Both the position numbers and the translations under genes were made by a program. Shown here one piece after another: positions 21,748-33,377 of a DNA stretch of 64,000 bases (positions within the stretch are counted from its first letter, which is position 1; every line of letters begins with the position of its first letter). Under the pieces are notes generated by a model, which was not told the origin of the DNA, ran no database searches, and was given only the letters and a program-made list of their open reading frames with translations. Source of the stretch: Heterostelium multicystogenum (Eukaryota > Evosea > Eumycetozoa > Acytosteliales > Acytosteliaceae). The stretch covers positions 62,001 through 126,000 of the forward strand of contig RCNN01000029.1 of the NCBI GenBank assembly GCA_003667245.1. The letters run 5' to 3'.

Positions 21748-23576
21748 AATATCAAAACACAAAAACAAAAGATTAGATTATATGAAACCCAAAGCAATGA
21801 AACAAAATCAAGCAAATTGAAAACACCATGAACAACAACAACCAAATCAACAGCAACAGCAACTATTTTATCAAGTCATCTTTCATCCAAACAATCATTC
21901 TTTAGTTATGATAAGATAGATATGATTCATTCATCAATATGACAGATAATAGAAAGATACTGTCAATATCAATAATATCATTCATTCCATTCATTCCTTC
22001 ATTCACAACAACAAACCTAAAAAACACACACACAATAATAAAGTAAATATTTCTAAAAATCAAGCTTACCACTTTAAAGTTTTGAAATTATCTTTAGATA
22101 ATAAAAGATGGTGAATCTTGATATCATACATAATATCAAATCAAAACACACCATATCTGAAAAACTGTGAAATTTGCTATTGTTTTTAAACGACCTTTTC
22201 CAATGCAAAAGGACGCATACCAGGTGGACTCTGCCACTTATTTTGAGCTTTACACCAGAATTCTAAACATGTCTCATCAAAACTAAATCAATAAAAAACA
22301 AAAAAACAACACACCAGCAAAAGTTCTTATTATTATATTTATTAGATTAAATAGAATTTGCATGGTATGTATGATGAATTGTTGATGAGAGTGATGAGGT
22401 GAATAGATCATTTAAATGTGATTTTTTTTTGGAAATCTATTTATTTATTTATGATTGTGATTGATGATGATGAAGTTGTTGTTGTTTTAATAAACTCAAT
22501 CCAATGAGCTGTTGCTCACCTAATAATTTAATAAATTGACAGCATTGTAAAAAATGGTGCTAAAAGAAATTGATGTAGAATCTTCTTTTTTTGACACTGT
22601 TTTGATTGCAAAAATAAGTCACTTTTGTCAAAAATCGGATGTATTAAATATAAATTTTTTAAAAACATTTAATGGGAGTGGTTTTTGCTCTTTTGCACAA
22701 AAATATTAGTCCCTGATTTAATCAAAATAATCTCATTTTTGTTATATTATTGATTTTGGGAGAGCCCACCAAAGACAATAGAACATAGATATAAAATATT
22801 GATATCCGTAGAAGAACAATCAATATATCACTCGAAATAAAACTACATCTTGCACAAATCAATAATCAATATATTAGAACAAATAAAAGTTAATAATAAT
22901 AATAGTAATAAATAATAAGTAACAGAGTGATCAAAAGTTAATATTGTTGTAGAAAGGAAAAGTCCTCCGACAAATTTATATCTTATAGTTCCAATTTATA
23001 ATTTAGCTTTCAAAGAAAATACATAATTACCCCTACCACACATATCCACAAACAGATATCTCTCACCCCCGAAAGGTGCTTAAAACTAGAACTCAAAAGA
23101 TACAACACCCACTACCACCACACAGTGACCAAAATACCCAATCACACCTTGAACAAAGCTCATATAGAAATAGAAATAGAAATAGCACATGTTTGCTTTG
23201 GTTTGATTGATTGATCAACCAATACAACATCAACCAAAAATTGACAGTCCGGAGTAGCTGTTTTACAATTTGTGAAAGAAGAAGGAGTCAGCTGAGAAGT
23301 GGAAGCCACACTGCAAGGAGTATTTAAGTTGGAGCATAGTTCAGATCAGTCAGACCAGTTCTTTAAAAGCTAATTAATCAACAAGTAGTATTAGTAATAA
23401 TAATAATAATTATTGTAGTAGAAGTAGTCGTAAAGATTCAGGTATTTTTAAATCTGGATAGACTTAGCTATATGTATTAGATTTAAATCATATTATTGTA
23501 CACATCAACATCATCACCAACTATTTATTTATTTATTTATTTATTGTAAAGTATTCAAACCGGTTTTGGAATCGAG
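21748..23576. other. Long intergenic region with possible small minus-strand gene
   Basis: 1.8 kb between HDAC and the DENN-WD40 gene. The first 300 bases are C/A-rich 3' DNA. Two minus-strand open exons at 22186-22282 and 22449-22559 are listed separately. From 22800 on it is AT-rich, with an (ATTT)n tract at 23524-23545 just before the DENN gene start. Confidence 0.45.
22186..22559 (-). CDS. Candidate small two-exon gene, unassigned
   Basis: Minus strand. After an acceptor TTTTAG, 22559-22449 is open and reads HFLQCCQFIKLLGEQQLIG then LSLLKQQQL and a His/Gln tail. A strong donor (AGGTGAGC) sits after FIKLL. A second exon, after ATTGATTTAG, 22282-22186, reads FDETCLEFWCKAQNKWQ then SPPGMRPFALEKVV and a TAA. 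Skipping the Gln tail by splicing would place several Cys residues close together, as in small mitochondrial CHCH-like proteins, but the join is one base out of phase and no start exon is seen. Composition strongly suggests real coding sequence. Identity unknown. Confidence 0.35.
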
Positions 23577-26500
23577 ATGGAAGAAATACATTTCAGTAAA
23601 ATAACAACATCGTTATCTTCTTCGGTACCGTCATCTCCAAGTAATAGTAGCATTAATTTAATGTCAACGATGAACAGCAGCATTGGAAGCCAAAGTCTGG
23701 GCGACTCAGGTGGATCAAGCAGCAATAGCAGCTATTACAGACTGATAGATTATTATATAGTATGTGGTTTAAATAGATCGATAGTCATTGATCAAATTGA
23801 AAAGCCATTCCAAGTCGAGATTTTAGAGAGATATCCTATACAGAATCATGAGCAAGCATTGCCACCTCATATTTGGATGGTATGTAAATTAATTTATCAT
23901 TCCAATTAGATTTTAAACTTAAATAATACTTACCCTATACACTCCAGTTTTGTTTTCCAAATGGATTATTTATTAAAGATAAGAAAGAAGAACCAAGTTT
24001 ATCAACATTTTGTTTGACCGAGTTGGATGGTTCTAGATTCTACGCAGCTTCATTGGTCTATTATCAACAATTACCACCTGACCATATTGTAAGTTATCAC
24101 TAAACATTAAGTTTGCCAGTTTCAAATAATAATCGATTCGATTTCCAAATTCCAGGACATAAAAGATAAAAAAGTATTATATTCACCAGTTTCAGTTAGT
24201 TTGCTATCGAGATTTCCATGTTATTATTTATTAAGAGAGTTGCTATGTTATATTTATTGTCTGCCCAAGGAGCATCACCATACACTGCCTTTTGAACGTT
24301 TGATTTCCAATGTTGTCAATGACTTGCCACGGATGATTCCTGGCTATGAATTTACCTATGTCGCACCACCCCTGCTGTCATACCCGCTCAAGCCATTCAA
24401 ATACGGCATCCCTTCTCAATACATGTTCCCGCAGGTCGACGTCAACTTTAGCATAATCTTCAATATTCTGGGCATACAGAATGTCCTGAAAATCTTCTCA
24501 CTGGCGCTTCTGGAGCGGCGACTTCTCTTTATCAGTTCCAATCAATCGCTTCTCACTATTGCGTGCGAATCGGTCTCAAATTTGATGTATCCATTCTTTT
24601 GGCCACACGTGTATATTCCCATACTTCCCAACATTTGATCGACTTTTTACAGGGGCCAACTCCGCTCATTGTCGGAATGTACTACAACGACAAGCATCGA
24701 CCTCTCCAGCTGGACAACAACGACATCACCATCATCAATCTCGATCAGCAGACCCTGACAATTCCACAGACCATCACTCTCCCCACTCTACCAGAGCAAC
24801 AATGTACAATACTCCAAAACCGCATCCAAGAGATCATCTACCCTGATCTCACTAACATCAGCATCGCTTTTCCACCTCGAACACCTGAGTATCAACAACT
24901 TCCAAACGTAAGCAATGACGACAAGATTCGAGCTGCTTTCCTCGACTTCTTCCTTTCATTCTTCTACGATGTAAATTCCTACCGATATCTACTTAGAAAG
25001 TACCCAAAACCAATCACATCCTTCAAACACTGCGTCCTTCCTCATGAAGCACCAAGATACTGAAGTAGTAGTAAGTATTTAGCTCTAGCATAACATTGTT
25101 GATCGTCATAGCTAACTTGATATTGCTTTAGAATTTCTTAACCGACTTGATTGAAACATCAGCAGTAACAACATTCCTTGACCAGACTCAAGATAACTTG
25201 GCATTCTTTAATTATATATGTCAGTTGAATCAATATGAGAATGCTCAAAGCAAAGTAGCTGCGACTGTAGCGCACGGCAATGGCAACACCTCCTCAACAT
25301 CTACTCCCAGCAGCACATATGTATCATTCTATCAAACCATTCTTACACATATCTCTAAAGTAAAGTCGAATCCTGACTTTGAACCGGTTGATATACCGGG
25401 ATTGGACGATACTAATGTCGACACAGAAGGCAAGCCATTGCAACCTTCATACAGCTACACTGATATTCCAGAGATGAGTGAGACTCTCTACTCTCTGAGA
25501 ATACCCTATTCAAAACAACTTTGTAATATCTATAAAGCAAGAAGACCAGCTTCTCTTGCAATGAAGCCTTTGAATCAATCTTCCAGTGGCAGCGTTGAGA
25601 CCAGTAAAAGCATTATCAATAGTAATAGCAGTAGCAATAGCAGTAGCACATTGTCATCTTCACCATCGACCAGCTTTTCAGGCGACAGCAGCTTCAGACG
25701 TGGATCGTTGCTAAAGAATATTCCACAGTCAACGATCATTCTTGCAAACTACAACAACAACAATGGTGGAGGTGGAAACACAGGCGGAAGTAACAGCCAA
25801 GAGGACAACGAAGTATTGAAGGAGTTTATTGATAGGTACACAGAGGCTATATTCGATGACAACGAGGAATCGCCCATCAACATTGAGCAGCAAAAACTAT
25901 TGCTTGATGTATTTGCAATTCGTAAGAGTAGAACTTACTTTGTCGAGTCTCTGGCAACTCACTTTAACACCAAGAAGCCTCTTCTTACATTTGGAAACTG
26001 GCGTCTCTTCCTGTTGGTCGAGATCATCAAGAAAGTATTCAATGAATGCGATAGAAGTGCTGACTTTAAGACTGCATCAACTTTGCTCAACAGAATCAAA
26101 GAGTTTTACTATCAGAACAACAGCAATCAAGAGCCACTCTATGTAAATATCAATTCATCCAATCCAATCCAATACAATGCAATGCAACAAGCGAAACTAA
26201 CTTAACACTTACATAATTTAGAATCACTTTATAAATCTATCTCTGTGGAAGAATATACACTTTTGGGAATCAAGTTTCTTTGATGCCGTTCAAGTACTGA
26301 GAAAGGAAAAGCTAACATCAAAGTACAATGACTATCATCTGGATGCATGGGAAAGTCTTTCTGCTGAAAAGCAAAAGATTGTGATTGAGAAGGAAGAAGA
26401 TATATTGTTTACGTCGTTGTCTTCCTATGCATATCAAATGATCAAGCTTAAGGTGTCGCCAGTGGCAACCTCTAAGTTCATCGGAAAGATGTCAATGCTC

Positions 26501-28794
26501 ACCTCACTCAGCGACGAGCATACCCAAACTCTAGTTGAGCTCATTGATAAAATACACAAGGCTCACACAATGGAAGCACAGACCACCGGATCGGTTGGTC
26601 CACACATTGCATTGCTAAATAATGTCGACTCTTCCTTTGTAAGTAACATCAATTTAAATATAATACATAAGACATTCATTAAGATTAGCTGACCAATGTA
26701 TATATACTTATCTTATCATTCGTTTAGAATAAATCCGATATCAAATACTTTACAGCATCTGTAAGAAGAAACATTGAGATTGAAAAGGATGGAGCTAAAC
26801 AGATCTATACTAAATTAATTGAAAGTACAAGAAGTGTATGTATATAGATAATATATATTATATCGGTATTTAACTAATTCTATTGCATATTACGTACATA
26901 GACGAAAGTATATACTACTGACCGACATGAAACACAAGCACCTAAGGATACATTGGTTGAAACACTTTCAGAGAGAAAAGATGGATACACTGTTTTGACG
27001 TGAAAGGATCAAAGGCTGGTATCTCTAGCATGGCGATTCATAGCAATCCAAAATCTATTATCACAGGTGATCTATCTGGTGGCATTATGATTTGGAATTA
27101 TGAAGATGGTCAATTCCAACAGAGACTAACAAATCATAAAGATAATGTTACGTATGTATCGTAGTCATTTGGTGCCACAAGATCAATAGCTAAAGATATT
27201 AACATATACTTTATGTTGTAGCTGTATTGGTATTGGTGATTCAGATGTATTTTCAAGTGGATCTAGGGATAGAACTTTGAGGATATGGAATCATGCTTCT
27301 GGCGAATGGAAATGTACTTCCACTCTTCAAGAACATACTGCTGAGATATCTTGCTTGGAGATGAAGAGAAATGTGATATTGACTGGCTCTTATGATTATT
27401 CGTTGATTGTAAGTTGAGTTGGAGGTGGATCAGATCAAGATCATTGAGTTTCGAACGTACTAACCTATTGTGATGCCTATGTAGCTGTGGGACGTCAGAA
27501 CAAATAGGAAAGTAAAGGCATTCAATGGACATAAACAGCATATCCTATCGATTGCACTTGGCGGGCTAGGTGGTGATTCAATGGCAGTGTCCACTTCAAG
27601 TGATACAACTGCTAGAATTTGGGACTTGAGAACCATGAAGTGTCTGCATGTTTTGAATGGTCATAATGATTGGGTCGGTAAGGCAGTGCTTGATGGAAGT
27701 GGAAACTTGTTTACAGGATCGTATGACGGCTTGATCAAACTGTGGGACATCAACAGTGGCACTCTAAAGAAGAACTTCACTGGTCACAAAGGAAATATCA
27801 GCTGTCTCACTTACAACCACAATAAAGGTGTACTGCTCTCAGCGGGTGAAGACACTCTAATTCGTGCTTGGGACGTCAAGACTGGTGTCGTGCAGAAAGT
27901 GTACAAAGGTCACAAAGACGAAGTAAAGTCTTTACTTTTTGAGGACGACATCATCGTTAGCACATCAACCGATCAGACAATTCGAGTTTGGAATGCATCC
28001 ACAACAATGTGCGGAAAAGTGTTACGTGGGCACAATGATTGGATTCGAACACTGGCTGCACCAAAACATGCATCTCTAAATCGTTTTGTGACCTCAGGAT
28101 TTGACGCCACCGTCAAGATTTGGGAGATGGATGCGGCTGTTGTCTCTCCTCCACCTGTCATTGTTACACATGCGCTTTCAGCATCATCTACTTTGAGCCA
28201 CACAGCCAGCTCCAAAGACGGCACTAAGCTCTCGTCCAAATCATTCATATCAAGTAGCACTAGCAGCGTCATACCAATACAACTTAGCTCGAGCGGTGAG
28301 ATATCCATAGGTGGCGGCAAAATAAAAAGTCCTCGTCAAAACAGCATAAGAAGAAGGCCAGCTACGATCCTAATATGCACTCCAACCTGAGCAGTCTTAG
28401 CATCAACTCTACATCAACTTCCAATGCACAAAGCCTAAGTAATCTCAGCAGTATAATTAGCAGCAGCAGTAACAGCAGCAACAGGGATAGTATTAGTAGC
28501 ATCAGCAGTATCGGAAGCAGTAGCATTCCATCTAGCTCCAACCATCGAGATAGCACCAGTAGTATCAGCAGTATAAGTAGTGCAGGCAGTAACAATAGCA
28601 TGGTGAGTGGAGTAGGAAGTTTAATCAGTGGTGGAAGCGCAATATCATTGTCATCATCAATGATGCTTTCCACTCTTCGACATCATCTTCATCATTCTCC
28701 TCTTCACTCTCATCCAATCCATCAACAGTTTCCTCACCAGCAACCACACCACCCAATGGATGCAAGTTTGTTCTCCAACCAACAGAGAACGTAA
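23577..28794 (+). CDS. DENN domain - WD40 protein (DENND3/SCD1-like RabGEF)
   Basis: Large protein of about 1545 residues. Nine exons start at 23577, 23948, 24156, 25132, 26222, 26728, 26902, 27222 and 27485. The N-terminal tripartite DENN module includes DYYIVCGLNRSIVID, HIWMFCFPNGLF, the core FNILGIQNVLKIFSLALLER with RLLFISSN, and YPFFWPHVYIPILP, then the dDENN part (AAFLDFFLSFFYDV). The middle is Ser/Asn-rich with a charged helical stretch. The C-terminal half has about seven WD repeats, for example MAVSTSSDTTARIWDLRTMK, LFTGSYDGLIKLWDINSGT and VSTSTDQTIRVWNAS. The tail is Ser-rich. This DENN plus C-terminal WD40 order is that of plant SCD1 and animal DENND3 (a Rab12 exchange factor), so a Rab-GEF role is inferred. 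Frame breaks: about 24628 (C run), 25028, 26990 and 28325 (A run). Confidence 0.85.
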
Positions 28795-29731
28795 AGCATT
28801 TTGACAGCAGATAGCAAGCTAACATGCTAATAAACCTACCAAAACAAATCAAATAAAGAAATCTATGTATTTTATCTACTAAATCTCAAATGTCATGCCT
28901 ACTAATTAAAACCAGGCAAAAATGGACCATTATCTATTTGATCTTATGAATAGACCTAACCCAAAAAAGGGGATTGCTAAACTCGTAGAAGATATTTTTT
29001 GATTCATCGCTCTACCACTGAGCTAAGTTGCAACTTAATTGTAACAATTGTGAGATTCGAACACACGGCCTATGAATTGATTTGCGAAGTATCGAGCTGT
29101 ACTTGCCCCCAATTAAGAAAAATAACTATTATCAATCATAAATCACACTACATTTTAATTACTTCCTATTTATGGGTTACTAAATTGAATCTAGAGAAAA
29201 AAATAAAGAACTCATTAATTAAAAATTTAATACCAAAATCAGGGTTTTTTTTATCCTTGCACAAATCGGAACTCCATCTGGAAAATTGAAAAACCAACTT
29301 AGCATCAAAAATCTTTAATTGAATTTCTTTATTATTATAGTTGAAGTTGAAATCAACTTTTAGTTGGAGTATCAATTTCTGGAACTTGAAGATCTATGAT
29401 TAATTTCTCTCTTATAAATATAAAATTGCCCCAAAATTAATAAATCATCTAAAAATCAATAGAAGATATATTTTATCATTAACACCAAAGAAAAGTATCT
29501 CACCGAAACAATAACATCAAACCTGTGATTTAATATAAATTCTATTCTGAAACCTCATATCTTTGATTATGTTGGTATTATCAGAAAATCAACTTCAAAA
29601 ATGAGGAAACTCCTAAAAAATTTTTAAAAAGATATTTATTAGTTTTTTGGCGCAAATCAATGGTCCAAACATTACTATTTAACATTTTAAGGTTCTTATC
29701 AAATGTTCTGATATATAAATATTGTATAAAT
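28795..29731. other. Intergenic region containing a rearranged tRNA-like locus
   Basis: About 0.9 kb between the DENN-WD40 and SAP genes. The tRNA-like halves are at about 28990-29090 (separate entry). The rest, 29100-29730, is AT-rich with A and T runs and no convincing open frame. No transposon ends are visible. Confidence 0.5.
29003..29076 (-). tRNA. tRNA-like sequence with 3' half upstream of 5' half (permuted or decayed tandem)
   Basis: Read on the minus strand. Positions 29076-29072 (TTCAT) look like an anticodon-stem 3' strand. A 5-base variable region (29071-29067) and a 17-base T-arm, GTGTGTTCGAATCTCAC (29066-29050; one mismatch, B-box-like), follow, then AATTGTT as a 3' acceptor. 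After a 10-base spacer comes a 5' half: acceptor TGCAACT (29032-29026), TA, a perfect D-arm GCTCAGTGGTAGAGC (29023-29009; A-box-like), one base, then ATGAA (29007-29003). ATGAA and TTCAT pair perfectly and all spacings are canonical, but the halves are in swapped order. The acceptor pairs at only 5 of 7 positions and no simple join gives U33, so function is uncertain. Two truncated tandem copies would look the same. Confidence 0.4.
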
Positions 29732-31098
29732 ATGGATGAAATAACTATTTATAGTGAAGATGAATTAAAGAAGATGAAAAATGTTGAACTTAAAGCACTT
29801 GCCAAACAATATAATATTCCTTTTAAGGCAGGCCCTAAATCGATAACTGTTAGTATGATATTGTCATACCAAGATAATTACATGGACCTCAAATCAAAGT
29901 TGAACTCTAATCCGATCAGCAATTATCATCGTGGCACAATTGAATACAATCTTCCTAGTTTGGTACTCTACAAGATCATCGAATTCGCATGGAACGATAC
30001 TGATTTAGAACCCCCTTTCAATTTGTATAAAAGTAACATTTTAAAATATCGATGGCTTCTATCACTCTCATTGGTATCAAAAGAGATATTTAAATTGACC
30101 TCCTCTTTGTTCACACGCATCAGAATTCATTATAAAAGAGAATCTCTCATCTTCAAATCAAATGTTCTCAGTCCATATTCAGCTCTTAAATTCATTATCA
30201 ATTTATCTATCAGTCTCAATATATTTGAAGATCTCATAAAAATTGCTTCACCTTTGGAAATTGAATTGATCCTTGGTAGAGTTAGGAAATTTACTTTGGA
30301 GTATGATTTTCGAGATCAGAAACTTGAAACGAAAATGGTAACTACCATAAGTAAATACATGAGAGCCATCGTATCATTTTTCTGCCAAACGCTTTATAAT
30401 TCGCAAGGCTATCAACTATTTAAAAGATTTCGTTTCACTCAAGTCAATCAATCTCAGAGGTTCAATTGTTAAAGGCACCAAATTTGATTATGAAATGCTC
30501 CCTGACTCAATTCGAAAGGTTGCACTCCCCAAAATGTTTACTCAACCTATTGCGAATAAAATCTATCCGAAAATTGCTTACTTTGAAAACCGTGTGGAAA
30601 ATTGTTCATTCGATTCAGTTCATTTTCCCAATGTTACCAGGCTTCACATATCGCTACATTCACGCAACGCCAGTCAGCTTTTTGGTTTTCTAACATCACC
30701 CAACTGCCAAGTCAGATATCTCATTTTGGTACTATATGATAAGTCTCAAGAGTGGTTTGAAAAAAATCATCTCCAATACTTCACTCGAAACGTTTGGAAT
30801 TGAATCAGATATAAACGCGACCTACCCGTTGGTGGCAGATTCTCCAACAATCAGGAAGATAATTCTATTCACTTGGGGCACTCCTATAATCAAGGAAAGT
30901 GATCCAAAATTACCAACTGGATACATGAATATCAGGTCTAAAAGAAATTATGATGACTACACACGTTATGTCCAAACAGCAATTAGAATGTATGATCCAA
31001 ATATTGTACAGGACCCTCTGAAGCAAAAAGAAATTGAAGCTCTATATCCCTATTATTTTTATACATATACTCCTAAGACCAATGATGACGAAGAATAA
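29732..31098 (+). CDS. SAP-domain, F-box-like protein (dictyostelid family)
   Basis: About 455 residues. The start chosen is MDEITIYSEDELKKMK at 29732; the upstream ATG at 29660 adds a non-conserved stretch. Residues 8-45 (ELKKMKNVELKALAKQYNIP) form a SAP-like helix-turn-helix. Residues about 70-130 contain the F-box-like pattern LPSLVLYKIIEFAW and RWLLSLSLVSKEIF, common in expanded dictyostelid F-box-like/FNIP families. The C-terminal part is leucine-rich-like (FPNVTRLHISLHSRNASQLF, TIRKIILFTWGTP). Two frame breaks occur, near 30425 (A run) and near 30765 (A run). The likely role is a substrate adaptor for SCF-type ligases, by family inference. It converges with the MINDY gene; stops are 186 bases apart. 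Confidence 0.55.
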
Positions 31099-31284
31099 AC
31101 AAAACTCATACACATAACTATTGAAGTTCATTTTAGTTCAATATTTGGAAACTAAGAAACAATACATTCATGGATTGTTATATTATTTATTTAGGTTTGT
31201 AAGAAAAGTATGTCATTTTCTTATAATCTTTTTTTTTAATGCAATTTCTGGTAGAATTATTGTGAAGGTAATGTTCATTTGAAA

Positions 31285-32797
31285 TTAACCTGGTGTATAA
31301 CCTTTGCTGTTAAGATATTCGATTGCTACACTAAATGGGTCATTGGTTTCTTTTGATTGAAGTACGTGTTCCATAGCCTGCTTGACTTCTACATCTTTGA
31401 ATCCAATTGCAAGAAGGTCTAATCTGGTAGTATCGATTTGAGCTTCTCTTCTTGTCTTGAACTCACCAGTAAGGAAAAGATTCTCTCCACCAACACCAAT
31501 AATTTTATCCCAAACAATATTAATTTCACTCTCATAACCGACGTCTGAAACCAAGATATGCAAATCGCCAGCATGCTTGGTCATAGTTGCAAAATGATTG
31601 TTTCTAAAAAATACACACAATTCATCCTCCTCTAGATTCTGTTTGATCATTTCCAAACCTTTAATTGTTAACTGATTACATCCAAAGAAATCTCTAACTA
31701 AATAAATAATGTGTTAATAATGTTGGTTTCGATAAAACGATAGCTGATAGTTACTTTTGCTCTTCAGCTGTAGAGCTGATATCTGGAAAAGATTGACTGA
31801 ATGATGTCATTTTGGTAGCTAATTCGTTATATGTTAAATCGGAAACGTATCCGTGTCCTTCTGCTTCTTCGGGATAAATCCATCCATGTACTAATTTGAG
31901 CTTCAAGTAGTCAAATATCTGGCAAGGCTCTGTCTTGTCAAATCCACAAATATTGTCAAACTTAATATTTACAATCAATCCAGTTTCTAAAGTTGGGTAA
32001 AACATTCTTATCATAATCATCGATAATAGGCAATATGTCTGGGTTCTAAATATAGCAAACAATTATGAATTAGTCTTTCCAATATCACTTTACTTATTCA
32101 ATCAGCTATGACTCACATCTTGATAAATCAAATCTGGCATATCCTATAATTTTATCACCTAGCTTTTTCAGAGTGATTGTTTTTGAATCTGAATCTATAG
32201 AAATCTTTTGTTGTAGGAGCAAAACATTGCCAATTGATATCAATGGACATGGTCCATTTTCATTTTGTAAAACAATACTGATTGGTCTTCCTTTGTATGT
32301 TATCTTTTTAACTCTATATTGACCTGACTCATCCTAAAAATAAAAGGCGTTAATAACTTTCAAATAAGATACTTGATTCAACAGTGATACCAACAACTAT
32401 AACAGGGAAGTCCATTTCATCTAATTGTACATTGAGCTGATAAAGCAACGCTTCATAGTCTTTACCATTATCCCAAAATGATGCACCTTCATCACTATCT
32501 ATATGAAACCACAAGTTATCGTCTCTGACACCAATCACTAAATTCATAATCATCATCAACATTCTGTTAATTAGGTTCAAATTCAACTTTGAAGCTATAT
32601 TCTATATTACCTGTTGCCAAACCACGCGGAGTAGTTACTCTTGAACCATGATAGAATCCAAATTTACGGCAAGCATTCTCAGATATATCAAAATCTAATA
32701 TCTTTCCATTTTTAGTTGGATATATTAACTTTTGGCTATTTTCTGGCTGTTTGGAAGCAGCTACTGGAGCAGCCTTTGACAAAGGTAGATCAGACAT
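31285..32797 (-). CDS. MINDY-family deubiquitinase with N-terminal extra domain
   Basis: K48-ubiquitin-chain-selective cysteine protease. Five exons: 32611-32797, 32373-32537, 32117-32333, 31755-32045 and 31285-31697. The catalytic domain begins YRVKKITYKGRPISIVLQNE with NGPCPLISIGNVLLL, where the Cys is the nucleophile. It continues with ETGLIVNIKF, CQIFDYLKLKLVHGWIYP, GCNQLTIKGLEMIKQNL and ELCVFFRNNHFATM, where the His is catalytic. Both catalytic residues are present. The first two exons encode a separate module (FGFYHGSRVTTPRGLATVIG, LWFHIDSDEGASFWDNGKDY) not part of MINDY. The C-terminus has a UBA-like helix (DLLAIGFKDVEVKQAMEHVL). Joins of exons 2-3 and 3-4 are one base off and a frame break lies near 31995. 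About 424 residues. Confidence 0.86.
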
Positions 32798-33377
32798 ATA
32801 AAACTATTATCCTATGAACAAAAACTTAATTCAAACAACAACAACTACTACTACTAACAACAATTATCTTAATCTTTAGTTTTTTTTTTTTTTTTGACTT
32901 TAGATTTTATGTGTTTTTGTAACTTTTTATTATTATTATTATAAAGTAAATAAATATATATATATATATATGTTATAAAACGGGTAAGAATGAGATAAAA
33001 TGAAAAAAACAGAGAAAAGTAAGATAAATAAAATAAACTAAAAAACAACAACAAAATAAACTAAAAAATTAAAAATTAAATAATCATTAATTTACTTTCC
33101 AACAGTTCAAGTTGTTTGTTTTTTTTCTTATTAATTTAATTTATTGTTTGTCTTGAAGTGAATCATCCACAATACAAGGGTGAAACCACACACCCACCAA
33201 TACACACAAAAAACTATTTTTATGATACACCATTTGAAAATTAATTTTCAAACTATTTAATTTTGGATTTTTTAAAGTAATTTACAAATTGTATGAAAAT
33301 TATAATTGTATCTTTTACAACTTGTATTTGTTTGATTGTCTAATTGACTATTCATTCATGTAATTGGTTTATCGTGT
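32798..33377. other. AT-rich spacer
   Basis: About 580 bases between the MINDY start and the GABA aminotransferase stop. It has a T14 run at 32881-32894, an (AT)n tract at about 32955-32971 and poly-A stretches. No gene or RNA is seen. It serves as promoter DNA for the MINDY gene. Confidence 0.55.

Noticed and set aside
28362..28673. Leu-rich minus-strand open frame resembling a leucine-rich repeat
   Set aside because: Antisense of the Ser/Ile/Asn-rich tail of the DENN-WD40 protein.
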